The position numbers were made by a program, and so were the translations under genes. A DNA stretch of 64,000 nt from Nectonema munidae (lineage: Eukaryota; Nematomorpha; Nectonematoida; Nectonematidae), in assembly GCA_030549495.1 (NCBI GenBank), contig JAUIRK010000761.1, positions 1 to 64,000 of the forward strand, read 5' to 3'. This document shows positions 45,101 to 54,191 of the stretch, in pieces. The notes below the pieces were generated by a model that saw only the letters and a program-made list of their open reading frames with translations, searched no databases and had not been told where the DNA came from. Positions within the stretch are counted from its first letter, which is position 1, and the number at the start of each line of letters is the position of its first letter.

Positions 45101-46085
45101 ATCAATGGCGTTACACAGATCAATCATGGTAAATTTATCAAAAGAAAACTTTGATTCAAATTTGCAAATGGGGAGCTGATTATCCGATGGACAATGGTAT
45201 TTCGCCCGATCATTGAATACATTTGTAAACTCTTGATTAAAAGCTTCAACAACTTTGTGAGGATTGTCTGTTTTTTCATCATAGACAGAGAGATTTTTTC
45301 AATTCTATTTTGCGTAAAAAATGATTTAACTGCGTCCATATCTTTCTTGTAGAAGTAGAAGAAAAACATTTATTGTAATAATTTGTTTTACAGTTTTTTA
45401 CTAAAGTTTTGACTTTGTTTCTGTAATAGATGAACCTTTTTTTCAAACTTATATCATTTTTACCCCCTTTCAAATATTGTCGATACAAGCTATTTTTAAC
45501 ACTAATCAGCCTTAGTACATCGTCTGACATCCATGCATTGGATGCATGAGTATCACTAGTATTTGTTTTAATATACCTATTACTTTTTTTCAATTCAAAA
45601 GATAAAATATTCATTAACTTAGTAAACAATTGATTCGGATAATTGAAATAAGGGTTTTTAATTTTTATTTGAATAGAGAAAACCTAAAAATATGAAGAAA
45701 TAAAATTTTCAGACAAAATGTGGAAATCAATACTTTCATGAACGAAAAAACCTAGACCTAAATGATTTGAAAAAACCCCTGGATTAGAAAAAAACTTATA
45801 TTCGGAAAAATCATATAAATTCAATGGATTGCAGCCAGCTTTCTTGAATACAGACCAAAGCAATATGTTAACTATTACGGCTATTGATAAGATTAATTAA
45901 TATGGATAGTTCATTAAATTTAGAGTTCAAACTTTGAGCATTTATGCTCATACAAATAAAATCATTGCGAAAAATCAAACATTCACTGTCATGAAATAAA
46001 GATGTGCTACTAGATTCTACATGAATATCATTAAAGATGGGTAAAGTATCCAATAGATCAGTGTTTATATCATTCAGTATCATTA
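45101..46085 (-). pseudogene. LINE ORF2, endonuclease and linker (left of the piggyBac insertion)
   Basis: Minus-strand pieces: FICMSINAQSLNSKFNELSI (start of the APE-type endonuclease, 45868-46083), then IALVCIQESWLQS and NPLNLYDFSEYKFFSNPGVF in shifted frames (45650-45860). After a loss of the second half of the endonuclease comes NAWMSDDVLRLISVKNSLYR and WTQLNHFLRKIEL (45279-45629), and finally the lead-in to RT, KFTMIDLCNAIDIA, at about 45110. With 40201-41494 it makes one LINE copy, 5' to 3' on the minus strand. At least five breaks. Confidence 0.8.
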
Positions 46086-46345
46086 CAATTGTTAATGATA
46101 TAATCCAAATTGTACTTGTTTATCAAGTTATACGAGTCTTTAATATTATTTAAAAAGGTACAACTTTTAGAATTACAAACATGGTTTGAATCCAACCCTT
46201 TTGACAAACAAATAAAACAGAAATTAGTTTCCTTTTTAGTACATTCTTTAGAATAATGCGATAATCCACAGTATACTTACATGTTGGTTTTGAAACTTTT
46301 CATTCATGAGCATAGTGGTTATGCTTATTACATTTAAAGCATATC
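46086..46345 (-). pseudogene. LINE ORF1 C-terminal zinc knuckles
   Basis: Minus-strand translation shows ICFKCNKHNHYAHE, CKYCGLSHYSKEC and CFICLSKGLDSNH plus a further C, that is, successive CCHC-type knuckles as in ORF1 of Jockey/CR1-like LINEs. A stop interrupts the first knuckle region. It directly precedes the endonuclease start, as expected for ORF1-ORF2 order. Confidence 0.7.
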
Positions 46346-46395
46346 TTAACAAATGTTCTCAGAAGGACTAATTCGTGAGCCATGCAATTTAGGTA

Positions 46396-46592
46396 TATTA
46401 GCAAAAATGGAGATTTGGTATAAAAACAGACATTTTATTTAAAATTTTGAAAATGAGATAATTTTTAGACGTAGACCGCAAATTTGATTTACACTTGCAC
46501 ATATTTTCAAACCTTATTTTCACGATATTTTCAATCGACCTATAGAACCGCATGGTCGATTTGATATAAAAACATATTTCATGTAAAATCCA
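46396..46592 (+). repeat. Two monomers of the 6.3-7.0 kb satellite-like family
   Basis: TTTGGTATAAAAACAGACAT at 46414 and TTTGATATAAAAACATATTT at 46560, 146 bp apart, each with the preceding GCATGGTCGA-like block at or before it and GACCGCAAATTTGATTTACA after the first. Same orientation as the larger array. Confidence 0.7.
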
Positions 46593-46689
46593 TTACATCT
46601 TATTCAGGGGCTCACATCCTGGGGGCAATTTACTTTTTAAAATCGTGGTATGTTTGCGGTCAGATATATTGTACTGAATTTTGAACGAT

Positions 46690-46920
46690 TTGTTTTCATG
46701 CTAATTCATAACTGGTGGCGTTTTGAATGGTCTCTGCAACATCAGCACCCAGATGTAAAAACAATGGTTCCAGCTTGTCCGGGTTGAGTTCTTTTAAGCA
46801 ATCGAGACAGTAGTTAAATCCCCTGAACCAATGCTTCCACAGCTTTTCGCTTTGTTCGTCATCGGTTGAAACGTTGAACTCTTTGGGTTTGATCATTTTG
46901 TTGAATAAAATTCTGGCGAA
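46690..46920 (-). pseudogene. Ty3/gypsy-like retrotransposon gag fragment (fossil)
   Basis: A short minus-strand stretch with KEFNVSTDDEQSEKLWKHWF and LEPLFLHLGADVAETIQNAT resembles the N-terminal gag region (F-x-x-S-x-x-x-x-x-x-W-x-x-W) of LTR retrotransposons of the Ty3/gypsy kind. Only this scrap is seen; no LTR, protease or polymerase is recognised. It is a broken remnant of unknown age. A 17-bp perfect inverted repeat lies at its 5' side (46894-46910 and 46948-46964). Confidence 0.5.
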
Positions 46921-46964
46921 TAAGGAAGATGACTGAAAGACTGGAGTTTTTATTCAACAAAATG

Positions 46965-47475
46965 GATAACAAAAAGTGATGTAACAAGAAAAAGCGGTTG
47001 TTTATATATAATGAAATATGAATAAGTGTATGGACAATTTGTAACATAGTAGTGACAACTTCAAATAAGAAACCAAGCAAGTTTTAATAGAAAGAGATAG
47101 GGTGTAAAGTATATTCAAACATAATAATTAAAATGAGTGTTATATTCAAATGTAAAAAGAGAGAAATGAGTTTTACTCTGTTAAATTTGAATATTACAAT
47201 ACCCATTTTCAAGTATACGATGAATCTAACAGTGATGTTTAGATTGTATTCGCAATAAATCTATCTCAAATAAATTAAGGATATCAGTTAATTTTCAAAG
47301 TTTTAAAATGTCGAAAATAAATTGAATTATAAAAGCAAATCTACATTGTGATTATATTTGTAAAATTGTTTATTAAAGATTTTTTCGATTTATATTTTCA
47401 TAGATTTTTCAAAAGTTTTAATATTTTTTTTTCTTGTTTTATTGTATGAAATATTAAATTTTGTGGAAAATTGTG
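46965..47475. other. AT-rich intergenic sequence, no gene recognised
   Basis: Nothing assignable; open frames are short and overlap on opposite strands. Confidence 0.4.
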
Positions 47476-47479
47476 ACGT

Positions 47480-48150
47480 ATGGTCCAAAAAAGATACAAA
47501 ATCCAAGTTAAAGGATTTGATCTCTGATTTGGATAATCAGGATAAAATGAATCATAATAGTATGTCTAAACTTGAATGCTTAGATGTAAAATTAAACACT
47601 CTCTCGTACTGGTAATTCTCAAAAATTAAACACTCTCACTTCTTTAAGTACTGGTAATTCTCAAATTACGAGGCAGTCATATGCCCAAGTAGTTAATGGT
47701 AAAAATAATTTTGATCCATCTCTTTCTGTTTTAGTTCCAGGGTTTTTTGACAAAGAAACAAAAAATGTTGCAAAGTCTATCAATGAAAAATTGAAACCTG
47801 AAATTAATAAATTGTGTTTTAATAAGTTTAAGAAAACTAAAAACAATTCTCTTATCTTAGAGTCTATGAATAAAAATAATCTTGATTGTTTGAAATCTGT
47901 TCTAAATAAAAATAATTGTAAGTATCAAAACATAAGAATGAAATCACCATATTTTTGCATAAGGGGTGTGAATAACGACATTGATTTTGATCAAGTGAAG
48001 CAACTCATTTGTAATCAGAACAAATTGAACACAAATGATGTAATTAATATCTTCAAAATAAAGAGTAATTCTGATAAATTTTATAATATTGGGATTCAGT
48101 TCAGTTTAGAGAAAACAAAATCTATTTTTTTAAGAAATTATATACATTAG
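47480..48150 (+). pseudogene. LINE ORF1 fragment
   Basis: Plus-strand pieces TRQSYAQVVNGKNNF and SVLVPGFFDKETKNVAKSIN, then an open frame 47791-48150 with NNSLILESMNKNNLDCLKSV, RMKSPYFCIRGVNNDIDFDQ and NIFKIKSNSDKFYNIGIQFS. The SYAQVV segment and the following RNA-recognition-like fold (beta strands PYFCIRGV and NIGIQF) are usual for ORF1 of CR1/Jockey-like LINEs. It lies in the opposite direction to the LINE at 40-46 kb. One or two frame changes; knuckles and ORF2 are missing. Confidence 0.55.
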
Positions 48151-48268
48151 TGATGTATGCTTGAAAATCAGTTTTTTCCAAAAATATCTTTTTTTTTAAT
48201 TTTTAGTAAATCGCTATAATAAAAAGCAGGGCTTATCAAAGTCACGCTCTAGTCAAGTCTCCAATTAA

Positions 48269-48381
48269 CCCATTTAGGACAACAGAAAGCAAACGAGCAG
48301 TAGGAAGCAAATGATTTCTATTTTTAAAACGCAGACTAAAAAAGGATACGTACTCAAATGAGTAAGCTGGTCTTAAATGGG
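48269..48381. mobile_element. 113-bp piggyBac-type MITE with TTAA on both sides
   Basis: TTAA at 48265-48268 and 48382-48385. The element begins CCCATTTAGGACAACAG and its other end, read inward, begins CCCATTTAAGACCAGC. CCC ends plus a TTAA duplication are the piggyBac signature. It has no coding capacity. The ends differ from those of the piggyBac at 41.5-45.1 kb. Confidence 0.75.
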
Positions 48382-48556
48382 TTAATTGCTAATAATGTTA
48401 TTTATATATTTAGGTACTCTATCGAGTGTTTTGATAATCAAGGTATGTACTCGGTTGTTTCTTTATCCAGAAGGCATAATTTGAGGTGTCTGTATCGAAC
48501 TATGAGCAGTGAAGTAAGGATTCGAACATATCAAAATCAGGCGCTAATAATGTCTC

Positions 48557-48562
48557 CAATTT
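48557..48562 (-). terminator. Possible polyadenylation signal of the IFT52-like gene
   Basis: AATAAA on the minus strand about 110 bases after the stop codon at 48673. Confidence 0.4.
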
Positions 48563-48672
48563 ATTAACATATAGTGTTATGTAAAGTGCTTTAAATATTA
48601 AATGCAAGTTTTTAAGAAGGAAAATACTTTAAGTAGTTAAATTATTTAAAGAAACAAATTTACAAAAATAGT

Positions 48673-49860
48673 TCATATTGGTTTGTTGATTTTTTTCGAA
48701 TAAATATCGCTAAATATTTGGAAGATATTTTTCTTTGTGTTTTCGTTGCTAGTCCATCGCACTTCTTCTGAATATATCAAAGAGGCCTTTTCATTAAGAA
48801 GGTATTTAAATTTGGAGTTACGTTCTTCTTGTATCATTTTTCTAGGATTTTTGGTTATTTTAAGGATTTTGTTATGTGAATAGTGATCTCTTCTGAAAAA
48901 GTCAGAGTAAAGGTTTGTCAGGGTTAACTTCATTTCCCCAAAGCATGCACGATGCAGGCAATTGTCGAACATTAGAGAGGAGCTTGAAAAAATTTGACCA
49001 ATCGAACAACATTTAGAAGGGCTTGAACCGTTTTGAAGATAGAACGTTTGAAGGGGAGAACACATTGAAGGAAGGGAATTCAAGGAGTTGTCAGCAGTGA
49101 GGAAAGAGAAAAGACATTTAAAAAATTCAAAATTTGAGTACTTGTTGATGTAATCATTGGAAAAGAGGAGCCAACTTCCACAAACAACCAAGCGAGGATG
49201 AGAATCTAGGAGACAGGCACAAAGCAAGCAAGACTCCATCGGGTAGGAATCGTTTCCAGATGATAAAAGACAAACGCAGTCTTTGCCCTCTTGAATGTCA
49301 ATAGTGCATCCGTATGCGTACAGAAGATAGTTTTCAAGGAGACTCGAGGAAATGAATTCAGCCTCGTAATTTTGAGTGGAGAGAGGTACTAACGATTCTT
49401 TGGGGTGAGCTAGGATATGAGGTGTCGTTGATATGAGAGCAATGTCAATGAGGGATATGGAAAACGAGCAAAGGAAGTTACTTACTTCGCTCTTATTCGG
49501 AGAGTTTTCGTTCAAAAGTAATAAAACTTTGCCTGCGGTAGTCTTTAAGTAGGATTTTAAAAGTTTTAGAAAGTCACCTAATCCAGCACAAGAATTTGTT
49601 GATGTATCTCTATCGTCTAAGCTGCTATCACTACTTTGGGTGTGAATGAATACAATAAGTGAAAACTTTTTAATGAACGATAAGTGATATCGGCGCGATT
49701 CTTCCTTGTCATCACGTGTCGAGATAGTGCGAACTTTGAAGTGTTTGGTTTTTATCCAATTGATAAGAGTAGAAAAGTGCACTGAAATGTCGAAGTTTGT
49801 ATCATCACACAACACAAATAAAACCTTTTCTGAAGTTGTTTCTTGTTGCATACCAAACAC
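48673..49860 (-). CDS. IFT52: IFT52-like intraflagellar transport protein, divergent, intronless
   Basis: An unbroken 395-codon frame. The N-terminal 260 residues follow the GIFT domain of IFT52 (OSM-6), a core subunit of the IFT-B complex that builds cilia: KLLKSYLKTTAGKVLLLLNE (98-117) fits the human segment ending in GGDVFVMLGE, HPKESLVPL (152-160) fits HPKEALV, YAYGCTIDI (181-189) fits YPFGATLSV, CLLSSGNDSYPM (197-208) fits VLSTGSVCFPL, RLVVCGSWLLFSNDYI (223-238) fits KLAVLGSCHMFSDQYL, and FKCLFSFLT (247-255) fits the VFQWLTT segment. LMFDNCLHRACFGEMKLTLT further on fits the conserved FDLSIFQLDTTSF part. The C-terminal 80 residues are not recognisable. Human IFT52 is 437 residues, so this is slightly short. 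No intron is evident, which could mean a retrocopy, or a terminal exon carrying most of the gene. Identity is by alignment in memory and is divergent. Confidence 0.65.
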   Translation of the reverse strand: MFGMQQETTSEKVLFVLCDDTNFDISVHFSTLINWIKTKHFKVRTISTRDDKEESRRYHLSFIKKFSLIVFIHTQSSDSSLDDRDTSTNSCAGLGDFLKLLKSYLKTTAGKVLLLLNENSPNKSEVSNFLCSFSISLIDIALISTTPHILAHPKESLVPLSTQNYEAEFISSSLLENYLLYAYGCTIDIQEGKDCVCLLSSGNDSYPMESCLLCACLLDSHPRLVVCGSWLLFSNDYINKYSNFEFFKCLFSFLTADNSLNSLPSMCSPLQTFYLQNGSSPSKCCSIGQIFSSSSLMFDNCLHRACFGEMKLTLTNLYSDFFRRDHYSHNKILKITKNPRKMIQEERNSKFKYLLNEKASLIYSEEVRWTSNENTKKNIFQIFSDIYSKKINKPI

Positions 49861-49861
49861 T

Positions 49862-51360
49862 TTGATGTTTCTTCATTTTTAAAAAATTGAACTAAAACAG
49901 TAAATCAAATATTACTTTCATCATTCTCTCAAAAATAAAAAATAGCAACAGCTTACTAATTTGAGCCTGAAATAGTTTTGGCTATTATCTCAGGCAGACT
50001 GAGCTGCGCGTTAATCAGAAACTGAGTGAAGGTCAACAGCTGCAAGGGACGCAGTAGGATGATCCATCAGCCCCTACCATCTCAGATCCCCATGAATGGA
50101 TTAATTTGTTCTCATTACATAAATCTTTTTGCATATATTTATTAACTTTTGCAAAAATTATGCGTAAAAAGTATACATTATAAAAAAAATTTGATGCAAT
50201 TGCATAAACACGTGATTTTGCAATCTATAAAAATATTTCGGATAATTGTTTTGTATTTCATCTTTTTTCAACGATCTCTATGCCAGTAGTTAGGAAAATG
50301 TTTTACAAGAAAGCTTGAATACCTGCAACAATATTTCAATTATTCTATCAACCTTGATATTTATTTTAGGTTTTATTCTTGTTCTCTGATCAGGCTTTTT
50401 ATAAACTCTGGAACTTGAAATTCTAGATTAACTATTATTAACTTACTTTCAAGTAATTTAATAAGTGAACACTTAACACATTTTTTGTTTAGTTCGCCCC
50501 TTTATCATGCAAATATTTCACATTTTATCATGTTTTTGGTATATTTCTTTTCATTGTAAAATAAAGTGTACGTGATTTGTATCTTCTTCTGTTTATTTTT
50601 TTTCTATTATAATTATAATATTAAAAAATTAATTATATACGTCAATCTCCCTCTTAAAATAAATGATACTTGAAAGAGGACGGCATCACTGAAAGACGAG
50701 ATCACCAGAACGAAATCACCTTTCGCCTTCGGAAATGGCCCTACCCTTTACCTAAATATATCTAAACCTACAAGAAAGTAGAGTCGCTAACGTAATTTAG
50801 ACGGTGATCTGAGTGTACCGCTGCCTGTACGACATAACGAGATCCATACCTCAGTTGGGTGTGCAGCAATATTAATGGCTTATTCTGTTATATGTAATTT
50901 ATAAAAAAATATAGTTACTTTAAATTTAAAAAAAATAATTTTTGGGGTCAATTAAAATGTGTAGTGTAAAAAAATGAAATAATAATAGAACAAAAAGTGT
51001 TGAAAAATTTTATTTTACTCTAATTTATGTTATTTGAATTGACGCAGCTTGTAAATTACTCTAATTTAATAAAATACTTTTAAATTAAAGAAAATCTAAC
51101 TAAAAATTTTCAAATGTTAAAATAATTTTTAGTATAATAAATATTTAAATTATGAATTCTATTGTATTTTTATATTTGAAGTTTAGTTATTATTTTCATA
51201 TGATATGATATGATTAGACGGTGTGAATTAAGGCATGAAAAAATAATATTTATAAAAGGAGAAATTAGAGGGTTGATTATAATTAAAACGATAAGTAGTT
51301 TTATTTAAAATTTTACAAGAAAGGTTGTGATATGAATTATAAGGAGGATAAATAATATTA
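49862..51360. other. Intergenic sequence, no gene recognised
   Basis: Two less AT-rich patches (about 49985-50100 and 50670-50870, the latter with TAGACGGTGATCTGAGTGTA) may be old repeats. No open frame, terminal repeat or RNA gene could be supported. Confidence 0.4.
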
Positions 51361-51361
51361 A

Positions 51362-51661
51362 TATAAGTGTATTGTCCCAGACAGGAAAACAACAACACTT
51401 TATCCAAAAATAAAGAGTAGCATAAGGCCTGGAACTACAATAATAAGTGATGACTTGGGTGCATACAGAAATATGTTTTCCACCAATTATAATCATCATT
51501 TAGTTGTTAATCATTCGAAAAACTTTGTGGATCCTTCTAGTGGGGCTCACACTAAAAATATTGAACAGGCTCCCGACTCTTATAAACAAATTCACAAAAA
51601 ATTTGGTCAACCATCTCAAGCACAAATCAAGCATACGGCCTTACAACTGAAAGTGCTTTGA
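51362..51661 (+). pseudogene. Merlin/ISXO2-like DDE transposase fragment
   Basis: Frame from 51362: CIVPDRKTTTLYPKIKSSIR, PGTTIISDDLGAYRNM (second catalytic Asp region), HHLVVNHSKNFVDPSSGAHT, KNIEQAPDSYKQIHKKFG (third acidic residue in NIE). NHSKNFVDPxTGAHTxxIE is the hallmark of the ISXO2-like transposase domain used by Merlin elements. A stop lies immediately upstream and the first Asp, N-terminal finger and terminal repeats are not found. About 100 of a usual 250-300 residues remain. Confidence 0.75.
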
Positions 51662-52172
51662 TATCCAAAAAACCAATAGGCAGACATTTTATTAACGACA
51701 CTTTTAAACTCAGTGGCCATTAAAATCTGAAAGTCTTTATTTAAGAGAGTTATTAACACATTATTTCAAAGATTTTAAACAATAAAAAAGAACTTACACT
51801 TTATAAAAAATTATACTTCAATTTGAACTTTATTATTTCAAAAAAAAAGACAAATTATTCTTGTGGCACTATTTAAAAAGGACTGTAAAATTTAAAACAA
51901 AATAGCTACATTTTCAGGTTAAAATCAAACAAGGAAAAAAAATTAAAACGAAGCATTGTTTATTTTTCGATAAAAATTTTGACTCTATAATCAAATGGTG
52001 TTCCAGCTTGTGAAAAATATGTGAAGAATATATACACATTTATTGTCAGCAATATTTATAGAAAAGTAAAACAAAAATTAATGACCTACAAATAAGACAT
52101 TAAAAATTAGAGCAAATGAAGAAAGTCAAACAAATATAAAAAAATTATTTTAACATTACATTCTGATGAAAA
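51662..52172. other. AT-rich intergenic sequence, no gene recognised
   Basis: No terminal repeats of the Merlin fragment could be found. Nothing assignable. Confidence 0.4.
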
Positions 52173-54176
52173 TTGTCGTGCAATCAAATTTCCAACAGAA
52201 TCATTCAAGTGTTGTGTTAACGGAAAAGTAACACTACCAAATCTTGAAGATTTTCCACAAGAACTAAAAGACTTATATTTAAGTGATTCTGCTAGAGCAA
52301 GACATTTCCGTAAAAACAAGAATCTATAATAATGCTTTTTGTTTTGTAAGTTTACAAGCAAATATACGTACACCACCTGGAAGTGGTACTCCATGTTTCA
52401 GGATTTCTGGACAAATGTATCATAGGTATGGTTTCCTGCATCCTGTTGAAAATCAAACACCCAATTTCAGTCAATTATATATTATTGAGCCAGCAACTGT
52501 ATTGAATATGAGAATGGCTAATCCATCCAATTTTACATGTAAAAGAGATGTTATCGAAATAATTTAAAATGTATTAAACAGAGTTTCGCCCTATGCTGCA
52601 GCTTATAGACATATGGCCGATGTTGAAAAAGAACAAGAAGAAATTGCAAAGCAAGAGAATTGTTTACCATCAATAATAACAATGGTAATGCGTGGAGGTA
52701 ATGACAGAAGAAGATACAATGCTCCTCTACACGAAGAAGTTGCTGCAATTTTCACCAGTAATGATGGTGCCCCTCCACTTAATAACCAAATTGTTGTATA
52801 TCTCCATAATCAACCTCTTAGACATATTCCATATATTTCTGCAAACATTGATTCAATGATTTACCCACTAATTTTTCCTAGAGGCCAAGCTGGATGGGAC
52901 CCAAATCTTAATCATTTTCCACAACATTCAACTCCGGTGCGCAATAGACTAACACAATTAGAATATTATGTTTATAGACTTGCTTTTAGAAATGATTTTT
53001 CTGCTTTGCATTTAGCAGGAAAATTATTTCAACAATTTTTCGTTGATGCCTATGTCAAAGTTGAAGGTCAACGCCTTTCTTTTATTCGAAATAATCAAAG
53101 GCAACTTAGAGCAGAAACTTATCAAGGTTTGGTCGACCATCTGCAAAGTACTGCTGATAATCGTAATTTACGTGCCGGAAATATTGTTATACTTCCATCC
53201 ACTTTTCAGGGGTCTTCACGTCAAATGCATCAATTATATCTTGATCCAATGGCTCTTGTGTCCAAAAATGGGAAGCCTGATCTTTTTTTAACATTTACAT
53301 GTAATTCAAAATGGCCAAAAATTGTTGAAAATTTATTGCCAGATCAAACACCTTCTGATAGACCCGACTTGATTTCACGGGTTTTTAAACTAAAAGTGGA
53401 AGCCTTAAAGAATGACATAAAGAATGGTGTTCTTGGTGTTATTTGTAGCCCCGCGGATGTTATTGAGTTCCAAAAAAGAGGACTTCCTCATGTTCACATG
53501 CTCTTGCATCTAAGTAATGATTTTAAATTGTATAACGCTGATAACATTGACACCCTCATTTCGGCAGAAATTCCTGACCCCTCAAGAAAACCCACAACTA
53601 TATGAAATAATTAAATCTTGCATGATCCATGGTCCATGTTTATATTTGAACAATTCATCACAATGTATGCAAGATGGAACTTGCATTAAAGACTATCCTA
53701 AACAATTTAATCAGCGCACTATCCTTAATAATAATGGCTATCCTTTATATTTTAGACCTGACAACGGCCGCACAGTCACTATCAGAAATGTTGAATTAGA
53801 TAACAGATGGGTTGTCCCTTATAACCCTTTTCTATGTAAAAAATAAAGGGCGCATATAAATTTAGAGGCCTGCGTTAGTATCAAAAGTGTTAAATGTCCT
53901 TACAAATATGTGTACAAAGGCCATGACACAGCTCATGTTGAAATTAATGAACGCATTGATCATGATGAAATTAAAACATATTTAGATGCCAGATATGTTA
54001 CTGTTCCTCAAGCATCCTGGCGCTTATTTACATTCACCATGCATACACAAAGTCCTAAACAATTTAATCAGAGCACTATCCTTAATAATAATGGCTATCT
54101 TTTATATTTTAGACCTGACAACGGCCGCACAGTCACTATCAGAAATGTTGAATTAGATGACCACGGGACCGGCTAG
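52173..54176 (+). pseudogene. Helitron fragment D1: Rep domain fused to a Helitron 3' end
   Basis: Starts abruptly at the CRAIKFPTESFKCC finger and runs through the Helitron-like N domain, FLTFTCNSKWPKI, RGLPHVHMLLHL (HVH kept), KYLYKYVYKG-equivalent (one change to CPYKYVYKG) and YVTVPQASWRLF. The last coding bases (54057-54158) are a second copy of 53699-53805 (PKQFNQ.TILNNNGY to RNVELD). They run directly into GACCACGGGACCGGCTAG (54159-54176). Several stops and shifts. It looks like a template-switched deletion product: no helicase, but a terminator attached. Confidence 0.8.
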
Positions 54177-54191
54177 TTTTTTTGACCACGG

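Noticed and set aside
49600-49860. SEFIR/TIR-type signalling domain in the 395-residue protein
   Set aside because: The N-terminus (VLFVLCDDTNFDISVHF) suggested it, but the later ordered matches to the IFT52 GIFT domain explain the whole first 260 residues better.
51305-51499. Minus-strand frame at 51.3-51.5 kb
   Set aside because: It is the shadow of the Merlin-type transposase fragment on the plus strand.
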